Assembly: GCA_963736505.1 (NCBI GenBank)
Contig: CAVTOZ010000007.1
Span: 248,001-312,000, forward strand
Length of the DNA stretch: 64,000 nt
Source of the DNA: Solirubrobacter sp963736505
Lineage (GTDB): Bacteria; Actinomycetota; Thermoleophilia; Solirubrobacterales; Solirubrobacteraceae
Reading direction: 5' to 3'
The first letter of the stretch is position 1. Every line of letters starts with the position of its first letter. Positions 34,121 through 42,666 of this stretch are shown piece by piece. A program made the position numbers and the translations under genes. Under the pieces are notes generated by a model, which was not told where the DNA came from, ran no database searches, and was given only the letters and a program-made list of their open reading frames with translations.

Positions 34121-34147
34121 CCGCGCGAGTCTGGTCAACTCGCGCGG
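34121..34147 (-). terminator. 10-bp hairpin spanning the aldehyde-dehydrogenase-like stop codon
   Basis: CCGCGCGAGT (34121-34130) pairs perfectly with ACTCGCGCGG (34138-34147); the stop codon lies in the 7-base loop. On the minus strand it is followed by TCTTACT, a short T-containing stretch, so it is a plausible terminator. Confidence 0.5.
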
Positions 34148-35496
34148 CGAGCTGCTCGCCACGCCGCGCCCGCGCTGCGCCGCAGCGCGCCCCAGCGGCG
34201 CGACTCGCGGCCGTGGCGCGCCTCGGCGAACGCGGCCTGCGCGGCCACGACGTCCGGCGCCGAAGGCAGGCGCAGCGTGCGCGGCACGCGCGCGGCGCGC
34301 GTCTCCAGGCGCCGCGGCGCAACGTGGCGCGCGAGCCGCACCGCGACGGCGGGGTCCGGGACGGAATGGCGTCCGACCCACACGGCGGCCGCGGGCAGCC
34401 CGCGCGCGATCCGCTCGCCCTGCTCGCGGTTGCCGGTCCAGACCGAGACGACGCCTTCGCGCCCGCCCGAGGCGGCCAGCGCGATCGCGGCGTCCTGGTC
34501 GTCCGCCTCGACGACGGCCAGCACCGGGCCGGGCGGCGGCGCCTCGAAGACGGCCTCTGACGCCACCACGGCGGGCGCGTAGAACGGGCCGTCGAGACCG
34601 GGCAGCGCCAGCCGGCGGCCGCCGGCGGACGCCTCGACCTGCTCCAGCGCGGCGAAGGACGCGAGCGGCCCGACGTCGGTGGCGGGGTCGCGCGGGTCGC
34701 CGACCCGCAGCTGCGCGGTCGCGTGCGTGATCGCCTCGATCAGGCCGGGCGCCGCCGAGCCCGTCACGACCAGCCGCCCGGCGGCGGCGGGATGGCGCCC
34801 GGAGCCGGCGAACGCGGCCCACACGGCCGCCTCGACCACCGCCGCGCGCGGCGCGCCGCGCAGGACGAGCAGCGTGCCCATGCGCGTCGGGCGCGAGAGG
34901 TCGGCGACGCGGTCGCAGACGTCCTCGAGCGCGTCGGTGGACGGCAGCGGCACGAGCAGCTCGCCCGGCACGCCCGCGCGCAGGAACACCGACCGCAGCC
35001 GCTGCGCCGCCAGCGGCGCGCCCGCGGCGAGCAGGACGCCGTTGCCGGCGAGCAGCGCGGCGGCGGCCTCCACCGCAGGGCCGTGCCACGGCGACGCCGA
35101 CGGGCCGCGCAGGCCGACGATCCCCGCCGGCGCCTGCAGCAGCAGGCCGCGGCGGCCGAGCAGCAGCGCCGAGCGCGGCGTCAGCCGGCGGTCGGCCAGC
35201 GCGGCCGGTCCGTCGCCGGCGAGCGCGCGCAGGCCGCGCACGGCGGGCAGCAGCTCGGAGACGACCAGGTGCGCGCGCGGCCAGCCGGTCTCGTCCGCGA
35301 GCCGGTCCGCGAGGCCGTCGAGCTCGTCGAGCATCGCCACCGCCGCGCGGCGGACGTAGCGCGCCCGCGCGCTCGCCGGCAGCAGCGCCCACAGCGGCTG
35401 GACGACGCGCGCGGCCTCCGCCGCGGCGGCCGGATCGACCGGCGCGAGCGTGCCGAGCAGCGCGCCCGTCGCCGGCGCACGGACCTCAGGCGTCAC
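34135..35496 (-). CDS. catalytically degenerate aldehyde dehydrogenase-like protein
   Basis: 453 residues from GTG 35496, overlapping the end of rarA by 11 bases. The ALDH fold is recognisable (GIVGLRGPSASPWHGPAVEA; FYAPAVV; VWVGRHSVPD), but the active site is gone. The nucleophilic Cys position reads GSGRHPAAAGR (His235), the general-base Glu motif ELGG reads LRGAP (near 212), and the PWNFP Asn reads SPWHGP. It is unlikely to oxidise aldehydes; a binding or structural role, or decay, is more likely. It therefore should not be taken as the 2-oxoglutarate-semialdehyde dehydrogenase of the hydroxyproline route despite its position. Confidence 0.8.
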   Translation of the reverse strand: MTPEVRAPATGALLGTLAPVDPAAAAEAARVVQPLWALLPASARARYVRRAAVAMLDELDGLADRLADETGWPRAHLVVSELLPAVRGLRALAGDGPAALADRRLTPRSALLLGRRGLLLQAPAGIVGLRGPSASPWHGPAVEAAAALLAGNGVLLAAGAPLAAQRLRSVFLRAGVPGELLVPLPSTDALEDVCDRVADLSRPTRMGTLLVLRGAPRAAVVEAAVWAAFAGSGRHPAAAGRLVVTGSAAPGLIEAITHATAQLRVGDPRDPATDVGPLASFAALEQVEASAGGRRLALPGLDGPFYAPAVVASEAVFEAPPPGPVLAVVEADDQDAAIALAASGGREGVVSVWTGNREQGERIARGLPAAAVWVGRHSVPDPAVAVRLARHVAPRRLETRAARVPRTLRLPSAPDVVAAQAAFAEARHGRESRRWGALRRSAGAAWRAARRAS

Positions 35497-36802
35497 GCCT
35501 GCGCGCGGCCCGCAGGGCCGCCAGCCGTTCGCGCATCTCCGGCTCGCCGTCGTCGGGCGCATAGAAGCGCAGCCCGGAGAGCCCGTCCGGCAGGTGCTCC
35601 TGGTCGTTGACGTGGCCGGGATGGTCGTGCGGGTAGTCGTAGCCGCGGCCGCGGCCGAGCGAGCGCGCCCCCGGGTAGGCGGCGGACCGCAGCGCGGCGG
35701 GCGGCAGGCCCGCGCCGTGCTCGCGGATGTACGCGCGCGCGGCGCCCAGCGCGACGCCGGCGGAGTTGGACTTCGGCGCCAGCGAGAGGTAGATCGCCGC
35801 CTGGGCGAGTGCGTACGTGGCCTCCGGCAGCCCGACGTGCTCGACCGCGTTCGCCGCCGCGACGGCGACCACGAGCGCCTCCGGGTCGGCGTTGCCGACG
35901 TCCTCGGACGCCAGGATCACCATCCGGCGGGCGATGAAGCGGGCGTCCTCGCCGCCTTCGAGCATCGCGGCCAGGTAGTACAGCGACGCGTCCGGATCGG
36001 ACCCGCGCGTGGACTTGATCCAGGCCGAGATGTAGTCGTAGTGCTGGTCGCCCGCCTTGTCGTAGCGCAGCGCCTTGCGCTGCATCGCGTCCTCGGCGTC
36101 GGCCAGCGTCACGGGCTCGCCCGTGCGCGCCGCCGTGTCGAGCGCCAGCTCCAGCGCGTTCAGCGAGGAGCGCGCGTCGCCGCCCGAGCGGCTCGCGAGG
36201 AAGTCGATCACCTCGTCGCTCACCGACGCGCCGACGCGCTCCAGCGCGCGCCGCAGCAGCCCGGCGATGTCCTCCGCCGTCAGCTCCTGCAGCTCGTAGA
36301 TCTGCGTGCGCGAGATCAGGGCCGAGTTGACCTCGAAGTACGGGTTCTCCGTCGTCGCGCCGACCAGCACGACGAGCCCCTCCTCGACGGCCGGCAGCAG
36401 CGCGTCCTGCTGGGCCTTGTTGAAGCGGTGGATCTCGTCGAGGAAGAAGATCGTGTGGCGGCCGCCGCGGCGGCGCTCGCGCGCCCGCGCGATCACCTCG
36501 CGCACCTCCGCCCGCCCGGCCTCGACCGCCGAGAGCTCCTCGAACGCCGCGTCGGCATACTCGGCCAGCATCCGCGCCAGCGTCGTCTTGCCGGTACCCG
36601 GCGGCCCGTAGAGGATCATCGAGTGCGGCTCGCCCGACTGGATCGCCGTCCGCAGCGCGGACGACGGGCCGAGCAGGTGCGGCTGGCCGACGAACTCCTC
36701 CAGCGCCCGCGGGCGCATGCGCGCGGCGAGCGGAAGGTCGGGCGAGTCGGCGGCCACGCGGGTCGCGGGCTCCTCCTCCGGAGGGTCGAACAGCCGTCCC
36801 AT
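35486..36802 (-). CDS. rarA: replication-associated recombination protein RarA (MgsA)
   Basis: 438 residues from ATG 36802. AAA+ clamp-loader-like ATPase acting at stalled forks. Walker A LYGPPGTGKTTLA, Walker B FFLDEIHRFNKAQQD (RarA-specific), sensor VGATTENPYFEVN, and C-terminal AEGGEDARFIARRMVILASEDVG-like region (here LEGGEDARFI) plus PHDHPGHV near the end, all diagnostic. Divergent from the M20 peptidase with only 15 bases between start codons. Confidence 0.95.
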   Translation of the reverse strand: MGRLFDPPEEEPATRVAADSPDLPLAARMRPRALEEFVGQPHLLGPSSALRTAIQSGEPHSMILYGPPGTGKTTLARMLAEYADAAFEELSAVEAGRAEVREVIARARERRRGGRHTIFFLDEIHRFNKAQQDALLPAVEEGLVVLVGATTENPYFEVNSALISRTQIYELQELTAEDIAGLLRRALERVGASVSDEVIDFLASRSGGDARSSLNALELALDTAARTGEPVTLADAEDAMQRKALRYDKAGDQHYDYISAWIKSTRGSDPDASLYYLAAMLEGGEDARFIARRMVILASEDVGNADPEALVVAVAAANAVEHVGLPEATYALAQAAIYLSLAPKSNSAGVALGAARAYIREHGAGLPPAALRSAAYPGARSLGRGRGYDYPHDHPGHVNDQEHLPDGLSGLRFYAPDDGEPEMRERLAALRAARRRDA

Positions 36803-36805
36803 GCC

Positions 36806-36811
36806 TACAGT
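36806..36811 (+). promoter_or_regulatory. TACAGT -10 box of the M20 peptidase gene
   Basis: TACAGT six bases before ATG 36818 in the 15-base gap to divergent rarA; any -35 region lies inside rarA. Leaderless transcript likely. Confidence 0.45.
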
Positions 36812-36817
36812 CTGACT

Positions 36818-38113
36818 ATGGGACTCGCCGAGGAGCTGCAGGACGAGACCGCGGAGGTCCTTGCCAGGCTGATCCGCTTCCGCACGGTCAACCCGCCGGG
36901 CGACGAGCGCGCGTGCCAGGAATGGCTCGCGGGGTACCTCGAGGACGCGGGCCTGGAGTGCGAGCTGCACGGCGCCGAGCCGGAGCGGCCGAACCTCGTG
37001 GCGCGGCTGGCCGGCGGCGAGGGGCCCACGCTCGGCTATCTCTCGCACGTCGACACGGTGCTCGCCGATCGCGAGGACTGGTCGCAGGACCCCTGGGGCG
37101 CGGAGATCCGCGACGGCTTCCTGTACGGGCGCGGCGCGATCGACATGAAGGACCAGACCGCCGCCGAGGCGGTCGCGCTCGCCACGCTCGCCCGCGCCGG
37201 CGTCAAGCCCAACGGCGAGCTGAAGCTGATCAGCGTCGTCGACGAGGAGACCGGCGGGGCGCTCGGCGCCCAGTGGCTGACCGAGACGATGCCGGACCTC
37301 GCGCGCGTCGACTACCTGCTCAACGAGGGCGCCGGCGCGGTCATGCCGTACGGCGACCGCCGCCTGTACGGCGTCTGCGTCGCCGAGAAGGGCACCTTCC
37401 GCTTCCGCGTGCGGACGACCGGCACCGCCGCGCACGCCTCGGTCCCGGGGCTGGCCGAGAACGCGCTGCTCAAGCTCGCGCCCGCGATCGTCGCGCTCGG
37501 CGAGGCGCGGCCCGGCTTCGACCTGACCGAGGCGACGCACGCGCTGCTCGAAGGCCTCGGCGAGGACCCGGCCGACCCGCAGGGCTCGCTCGACCGCGTC
37601 GCCCGGATCTCGCCGCGGCTCGCGCCGATCCTCGACGCCGCGCTGCGCGTCACGTTCGCGCCGACGATGGTGTCCGCGGGCGAGAAGATCAACGTCATCC
37701 CCGCCCGCGCCGAGCTGCGCGTCGACTGCCGCGTCCCGCCCGGGATGGGCATCGACGTCGCGCGCAAGCGCGTCGCCGAGGTGCTCGACGGCGACGTCGA
37801 CGTCGAGTTCACCGAGCGGATCCAGGGCAACCGCTCGCCCGTCGCCTCGCCGCTGATGGACGCGATCCGGGCCTGGGTCGGCGAGCACGACCCCGGCGCC
37901 GAGACCGTCCCGACCGTCCTGCCCGCGTTCACCGACTGCCGCTGGTTCCGCGCCGCCTTCCCGGACTGCGTCGCCTACGGCTTCTTCCCCCAGCGTCACC
38001 AGACGCTGTACGAGACCTGGCCGCTGATGCACGCCAAGGACGAGCGCATCGACGTGCGCGACCTCGGCTTCGCGGCGAGCTTCTTCCACGACCTCCCCGG
38101 GAGGCTCCTCTGA
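36818..38113 (+). CDS. M20-family metallopeptidase/deacylase
   Basis: 431 residues. Di-zinc hydrolase: LSHVDTV (His/Asp ligands) near 75-81, GRGAIDMKD near 106-114, VVDEETGG (catalytic Glu) near 141-148, and a late His in FPQRHQTLYE. Dimerisation domain in the middle (about 180-300). Members remove C-terminal amino acids or deacylate N-acyl amino acids (ArgE/DapE/CPG2-like); the exact substrate cannot be read from the sequence. The stop shares a base with the DUF1385 start. Confidence 0.9.
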   Translation: MGLAEELQDETAEVLARLIRFRTVNPPGDERACQEWLAGYLEDAGLECELHGAEPERPNLVARLAGGEGPTLGYLSHVDTVLADREDWSQDPWGAEIRDGFLYGRGAIDMKDQTAAEAVALATLARAGVKPNGELKLISVVDEETGGALGAQWLTETMPDLARVDYLLNEGAGAVMPYGDRRLYGVCVAEKGTFRFRVRTTGTAAHASVPGLAENALLKLAPAIVALGEARPGFDLTEATHALLEGLGEDPADPQGSLDRVARISPRLAPILDAALRVTFAPTMVSAGEKINVIPARAELRVDCRVPPGMGIDVARKRVAEVLDGDVDVEFTERIQGNRSPVASPLMDAIRAWVGEHDPGAETVPTVLPAFTDCRWFRAAFPDCVAYGFFPQRHQTLYETWPLMHAKDERIDVRDLGFAASFFHDLPGRLL

Positions 38114-38988
38114 TGCCCGTGCCCAAGGACAAGCTGCGTCTGGGAGGGATGGCCCTGCGCAACGGGCTGCTCGTCCACGGCCCGACCCACTGGGCGGCCG
38201 CCGTGCGCACCGACGCGGGCGAGGTGAAGGTCGCGTCCGGCCCCAAGCCGCGCGTGACGCGCTTCGACGGCGTGCCGGGCGTGCGCGGCCTCGTACGCCT
38301 CGGCGAGGCGTTCGCCGTCATCCCGCTCGTCAAGCAGGGGCTGCCCGAGGCGAAGCTGCCGATGGAGTCGCCGGCCGTGATCGGCGTCGCCGCCGGCGCG
38401 TCGCTGGCCGGTACATTCGTCCGCAAGCGTGTCCGCGGGGTGACCGGCGACACGGCCTCCGCGCTGCTCTCCGTCGCGCCCGCGCTGTTCGCCCTGCGCG
38501 GCGGCGAGCTGGCCGCCTACCACGGCGTCGAGCACAAGGCGATCGCCGCCTACGAGGCCGACGATCCGGACGCCGCCGACGCCGCCAAGGAGCACGAGCG
38601 CTGTGGCTCGCATCTCGTCGCGCCGATGCTCGCGGCCAACATCGCGGGCACCGTATTGCTCAGAAAAGCCCTGGAACGGCCGAACGCGCTGGCCGGCGGC
38701 ATGGTCGCGCTGGCGTCGACGGCCGCCGCCGTCGAGGTGTTCGCGTGGAGCGAGCGGCACGCCGGCACGCCGGTCGCCCGCGCGCTCAAGCGCCCGGGCT
38801 TCGAGCTCCAGCGCGCGCTCGGCACGCGCGAGCCCGACGAACGCCAGCTCGAGGTCGGCCGCGCCGCCCTCGCGGAGATCCTGCGCGTGGAAGCGGAGCC
38901 TTCTCCTGTAAACCCCGTGGTCGAACCGGGGTCGCCCGCAGGGCGAGAGCCGGGCGACCAGATGGGGTCAGGACCCCAGCCTACGTAG
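38113..38988 (+). CDS. DUF1385 (YqhQ-like) membrane protein
   Basis: 291 residues. N-terminal LRLGGMALRNGLLVHGPTHWA then a family-defining YHGVEHKAIAAYE near 136-148, with several hydrophobic segments (about 85-105, 115-130, 175-205). Function unknown; the His/Glu motif suggests metal binding. The last ~25 residues (from PSPVNPVVEPG on) are low-complexity and are encoded by hairpin-forming DNA (see 38963-38978), so they may be a late addition. Confidence 0.85.
   Translation: MPVPKDKLRLGGMALRNGLLVHGPTHWAAAVRTDAGEVKVASGPKPRVTRFDGVPGVRGLVRLGEAFAVIPLVKQGLPEAKLPMESPAVIGVAAGASLAGTFVRKRVRGVTGDTASALLSVAPALFALRGGELAAYHGVEHKAIAAYEADDPDAADAAKEHERCGSHLVAPMLAANIAGTVLLRKALERPNALAGGMVALASTAAAVEVFAWSERHAGTPVARALKRPGFELQRALGTREPDERQLEVGRAALAEILRVEAEPSPVNPVVEPGSPAGREPGDQMGSGPQPT
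38963..38978. repeat. palindrome TGGGGTC-AG-GACCCCA inside the end of the DUF1385 gene
   Basis: Perfect 7-bp stem with a 2-base loop at the very end of the coding region. Upstream lie two further inverted repeats (TCGCCC/GGGCGA at 38932-38946 and ACCCCG/CGGGGT nearby). Could act as terminator or be a REP-like sequence; only one copy is in the window. Confidence 0.45.
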
Positions 38989-39014
38989 GCGCCCGCCGGG
39001 CGATACTCCAGATC

Positions 39015-40523
39015 GTGCACTGGTACCAGATCGAGAACAACATCATCACGTGGGCGCCGATCATCTTCATGGCGCTGCTCGTGTTCTTCATCTGGCGCAC
39101 GATGAAGTTGATGCCGAAGACCAAGCCGCACGAGATCAAGCCGGACTCCAAGGCGGCGGTCGGATGGAACGAGGTGGCGGGCGCCGACGAGGCGCGCGCC
39201 GAGCTGCAGGAGGTCGTGGACTTCCTGCGCGATCCGGAGCGCTTCCGCAAGCTCGGCGCCAAGGTGCCGAAGGGCATCCTCCTGCACGGCCCGCCCGGCA
39301 CCGGCAAGACGCTGCTGGCCAAGGCCGTCGCGCACGAGTCCGGCGCGTCGTTCTACTCGCAGTCGGCCGCGTCGTTCGTGGAGATGTTCGCCGGCCTCGG
39401 CGCCGCGCGCATCCGGCGCCTGTTCAACGAGGCGCGCGACAACCGCCCGGCGATCGTCTTCATCGACGAGATCGACGCCGTGGGCGGCGAGCGCGGCTCC
39501 GACAACAACTCCGAGCGCGAGCAGACGCTCAACCAGCTGCTCGTCGAGATGGACGGCTTCGGCTCGACCGGCGACCTCGTCGTGATCGCCGCGTCCAACC
39601 GGCTCGAGAAGCTCGACGGCGCGCTGCTGCGCCCGGGCCGCTTCGACCGTCAGATCTTCGTCTCGCCGCCTGACGTCGCCGGCCGCGAGGCGATCCTGCG
39701 CGTCCACACGCGCGGCAAGCCCTGCTCGACCGACATCGACTTCGAGATCATCGCCCGCCAGACGGCCGGCCTGTCCGGCGCCGATCTGGCCAACATCTGC
39801 AACGAGGCGGCGATCTTCGCCGCCCGCGAGCACTGCACGAAGGTCGGCCAGCAGCACTTCGACGACGCGCTCGAGCGCGTCGTGGCGGGCATGCAGTCGC
39901 GCAAGGCGCTCAACGACCACGAGCGCCGCGTCGTCGCGTTCCACGAGGCCGGCCACGCGCTCTGCGCCGAGCTGCTCGAGGGCGTCGACCGCGCGCACCG
40001 GATCTCGATCGTGCCCCGCGGCCGCGCGCTCGGCTACACGCTCAACCTCCCGGCGGAGGACCGCTACCTCAAGACGCGCGCGGAGCTGCTCGACCAGATG
40101 GTCATGCTGCTCGGCGGCCGCGCGGCGGAGGAGATCGTCTTCGGCGCCTGCACGACCGGCGCCGCCGGCGACCTCGAGCGCGTCGCCGAGATCAGCCGCT
40201 CGATGGTGCACGAGTACGCGATGGGCACGTCGATCAGCGCGCTCAAGCTCGCCGCCGAGGGCGGCGCGGTGTCCGATCGCACGCGCGAGCTGCGCGACTC
40301 CGAGCAGCAGCACCTCGCCGACGAGGCGATGCGGCGCGCGATCCGGCTCATCACCGATCACCGTCCGCAGCTCGACGCGCTCGCCGGCGGCCTGCTGCGC
40401 AACGAGGTGCTCGAGCGCGGCGACATCGACGCCGTGATGGACGGTCTTGTGACGCGCCGCCAGGCCGGCGCGCACGGGCTGCGCGTCGTCGCGATCGAGC
40501 CGGACGTCGATCCGGAATCCTGA
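39015..40523 (+). CDS. short FtsH-family AAA+ zinc protease
   Basis: 502 residues from GTG 39015. Only one membrane helix (about 12-28) precedes the AAA domain; the first helix and extracytoplasmic domain of normal FtsH (about 100 residues) are absent. Walker A HGPPGTGKT at 91-99, pore FVEMFAG at 121-127, Walker B VFIDEIDA at 148-155, SRH RPGRFDRQI, zinc site HEAGH at 310-314 and a later GAAGDLERV Asp ligand. All catalytic residues are intact, so an active membrane-linked protease with altered substrate entry is likely. Not the only FtsH, probably. Confidence 0.9.
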   Translation: MHWYQIENNIITWAPIIFMALLVFFIWRTMKLMPKTKPHEIKPDSKAAVGWNEVAGADEARAELQEVVDFLRDPERFRKLGAKVPKGILLHGPPGTGKTLLAKAVAHESGASFYSQSAASFVEMFAGLGAARIRRLFNEARDNRPAIVFIDEIDAVGGERGSDNNSEREQTLNQLLVEMDGFGSTGDLVVIAASNRLEKLDGALLRPGRFDRQIFVSPPDVAGREAILRVHTRGKPCSTDIDFEIIARQTAGLSGADLANICNEAAIFAAREHCTKVGQQHFDDALERVVAGMQSRKALNDHERRVVAFHEAGHALCAELLEGVDRAHRISIVPRGRALGYTLNLPAEDRYLKTRAELLDQMVMLLGGRAAEEIVFGACTTGAAGDLERVAEISRSMVHEYAMGTSISALKLAAEGGAVSDRTRELRDSEQQHLADEAMRRAIRLITDHRPQLDALAGGLLRNEVLERGDIDAVMDGLVTRRQAGAHGLRVVAIEPDVDPES

Positions 40524-40527
40524 GCAT

Positions 40528-40557
40528 TCAAGTTCGGCCGTCACCGGCCGATCTTGA
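40528..40557 (+). terminator. terminator-like hairpin after the FtsH-like gene
   Basis: TCAAGTTCGGCCG (40528-40540), loop TCAC, CGGCCGATCTTGA (40545-40557): 13 positions with one mismatch, starting four bases after the stop. It touches the start region of the next gene. Confidence 0.55.
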
Positions 40558-40562
40558 GTGTC

Positions 40563-42662
40563 ATGGGGGCCGACGATTTCCGAGCACTGCTCCAGCCCGG
40601 CGCGATCCGCGCCGTATTCCAGCCGATCGTGCGCCTCGGCGACCTCGGCGTCATCGGCTACGAGGGCCTCTCGCGCTTCCCCACCCCGCCCGGGCTGGTC
40701 GCGCTCCCGCCGGACGTGACGCTCGCCGCCGCCGAGCACGCCGGCCTGCGCGATGAGCTCGAGGTCGCCTGCTGGGCGGCGATCGCCGCCGCCGGCGTCC
40801 CGCCCCAGGGGCGCGCGCTGTGGGTCAACTTGTCGCCGGAGGCGCTCGGCCATCCCGGCCTGCTCGAGGTCGCCGGGCGGCTGACGACCCGGCTCGTGAT
40901 CGAGCTGACCGAGCAGGACGCGGTGCTCAACCACACGCTGCTCCAGCGCCGCCTGCGGCCGTGGATCGAGCGCGGCGCGCTCGTCGCGGTCGACGACGCC
41001 GGCGCCGGCTTCACGTCGCTGGAGTACGTCGCCGACATCCGCCCGGACTTCCTCAAGCTCTCGCGCGGCATGGTCGCCGGCGTCGACGGCGACCCGAGCC
41101 GCTCGGACGTGCTGCGCGCGACCGCGGCCTTCGCCCGCGAGGTCGGCGCCCGCGTGGTGGCCGAGGGCGTCGAGCGCGTCGAGGAGCTCGAGACGCTGCG
41201 CGCGATGGACATCGACTACGGCCAGGGCTGGCTGTTCGGCCGCCCGTCGGCGCCGTGGCCGCAGGATCGCGCCGCCGACGTGCCGCCGCCGCGGCCCACG
41301 TTCACCGGCGGGCGCCTGGAGCGCGACCTCGACCGCGCCGAGTGCGCGCGCGACGCCTGCGAGGCGGTCGTCGACCACCTCGCGCGCCGCGGCCTGCTCC
41401 CGAGCGTCTACCTCGCCCAGTCCGGCCGCCTGCGCTGCCAGGCCTCGCGCGGCTTCTGGCAGGTCTACGACGGCCTGCCGCCGACCGCCGGGATCGTCGG
41501 CCGCGTCTTCCGCAGCGGCCAGAGCGCGATCGTCGACGACGTCGGCGACGCGCCCGACTACCTGCCCGCCGTCGCCGGCGTGCGCTCGGAGATCTGCGTC
41601 CCGCTGCGCGTCGCCGGCCAGGTCGTCGGCGTGCTCGACGCCGAGTCGGTCACGACGCACGACGGCTCGACCGCGGTCGAGATCGAGCGCTGCGGCGCGC
41701 TGCTGTCGGCGCGGCTGGAGGACGTCGGCGCCGTGCCGGCCGCCTCGCCGGCCCAGCGGCTGGCGCGCGCCGCCGCCCGGCTGGCGACGCTCGACGATCC
41801 CGAGGGGGTCGTGCGCGAGACGCTCGCCGCCTCGCTGGAGCTGTCGGGCTACGAGTCCGGCGTGATCGCGCTCGCCAACGGGCACGGCGCGCTCTACCCG
41901 CACCTCGCCGAAGGTCCCTACGCCGTCGCGCTCGGCCAGCTGGCCGCCGACGAGCTCGCGGCGATCGCGAGCTGGGTCGACGACAGCACCTCCTGCTACA
42001 CGGTCGGCGACGCCGGCGGGCGCGGCTTCCCCGGCCACGAGGTCCTGCGCCGGCTCGGTGCCGGGTCGCTGATCGTGCTCCCGCTCGCCGCCGCCGGCGA
42101 GCGGCTCGGCGCGATCGTGCTCGCCGACCGCGCGAACCGCCGCCCCGCCTTCGAGGACGTCGAGCTGCTCGAGCTGCTGGCCAGCCAGGCCGCCGCGAGC
42201 CTGCGCATGGCCAGCGCCGTCGCGCAGCTGCGCGAGCGCGCGTCGCGCGATCCGCTCACCGGGCTGCACGCGTCGTTGCCGATCCTCGCCGCCCGCACCG
42301 GCGTCGTGATCGCCGACGTCGACGGCCTGCGCGCCATCAACGACGCCCGCGGCCATTCCGCCGGCGACGACGTCCTGCGCTCGCTCGCGGGACTGCTGCG
42401 CGAGCTCACGCCGGCCGGCGGCCGCGCGTTCCGGATCGGCGACGATGCGTTCGTCGTCACGCTCGAGGCGCCGCACGCGGTGTCCGCCGAGCGGCTCGGC
42501 TGGGAGCTGCGAAGCCTCGCTCCCGCCCGGCTGGGCACGACGCTGTCGGTCGGCGTCGCCGTCGGCGAGCCGGGCGAGAGCGGCGAGGCCGTCGTCCTGC
42601 GCGCCGGCGCCGCGCTGCACGAGGCCAAGCGCCTCGGCGGCAACAGCGTGCGTACTGACTAG
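40563..42662 (+). CDS. EAL-GAF-GAF-GGDEF protein with degenerate GGDEF motif
   Basis: 699 residues from ATG 40563 (an in-frame TTG at 40554 is possible). Domains run in the unusual order EAL (about 1-235; YEGLSRF, VDDAGAGFTSL), GAF (about 265-400), GAF (about 410-555), GGDEF (about 570-695). The EAL motif is EGL and the DDFGTGYS motif is DDAGAGFT; key acidic residues remain, so phosphodiesterase activity is possible. GGDEF reads RIGDDAF, so diguanylate cyclase activity is unlikely. Soluble; no membrane helix. Confidence 0.88.
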   Translation: MGADDFRALLQPGAIRAVFQPIVRLGDLGVIGYEGLSRFPTPPGLVALPPDVTLAAAEHAGLRDELEVACWAAIAAAGVPPQGRALWVNLSPEALGHPGLLEVAGRLTTRLVIELTEQDAVLNHTLLQRRLRPWIERGALVAVDDAGAGFTSLEYVADIRPDFLKLSRGMVAGVDGDPSRSDVLRATAAFAREVGARVVAEGVERVEELETLRAMDIDYGQGWLFGRPSAPWPQDRAADVPPPRPTFTGGRLERDLDRAECARDACEAVVDHLARRGLLPSVYLAQSGRLRCQASRGFWQVYDGLPPTAGIVGRVFRSGQSAIVDDVGDAPDYLPAVAGVRSEICVPLRVAGQVVGVLDAESVTTHDGSTAVEIERCGALLSARLEDVGAVPAASPAQRLARAAARLATLDDPEGVVRETLAASLELSGYESGVIALANGHGALYPHLAEGPYAVALGQLAADELAAIASWVDDSTSCYTVGDAGGRGFPGHEVLRRLGAGSLIVLPLAAAGERLGAIVLADRANRRPAFEDVELLELLASQAAASLRMASAVAQLRERASRDPLTGLHASLPILAARTGVVIADVDGLRAINDARGHSAGDDVLRSLAGLLRELTPAGGRAFRIGDDAFVVTLEAPHAVSAERLGWELRSLAPARLGTTLSVGVAVGEPGESGEAVVLRAGAALHEAKRLGGNSVRTD

Positions 42663-42666
42663 GCGT

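Larger units (their letters stand above)
33782..34134. other. 353-base intergenic region with promoter and three hairpins
   Basis: The longest gene-free stretch in the window. It holds the -10 box of the beta-subunit gene (33789-33794), a 13-bp hairpin (33973-34001), an 8-bp hairpin CACCCGCG/CGCGGGTG (34052-34059 with 34071-34078), and the right part of a hairpin spanning the aldehyde-dehydrogenase stop (34121-34147). No convincing open reading frame was found. The rest shows no recognisable feature; a small RNA is possible. Confidence 0.5.

Noticed and set aside
34135..35496. Assignment as 2-oxoglutarate-semialdehyde dehydrogenase completing hydroxyproline breakdown
   Set aside because: Position suggested it, but Cys, Glu and Asn of the active site are all replaced.
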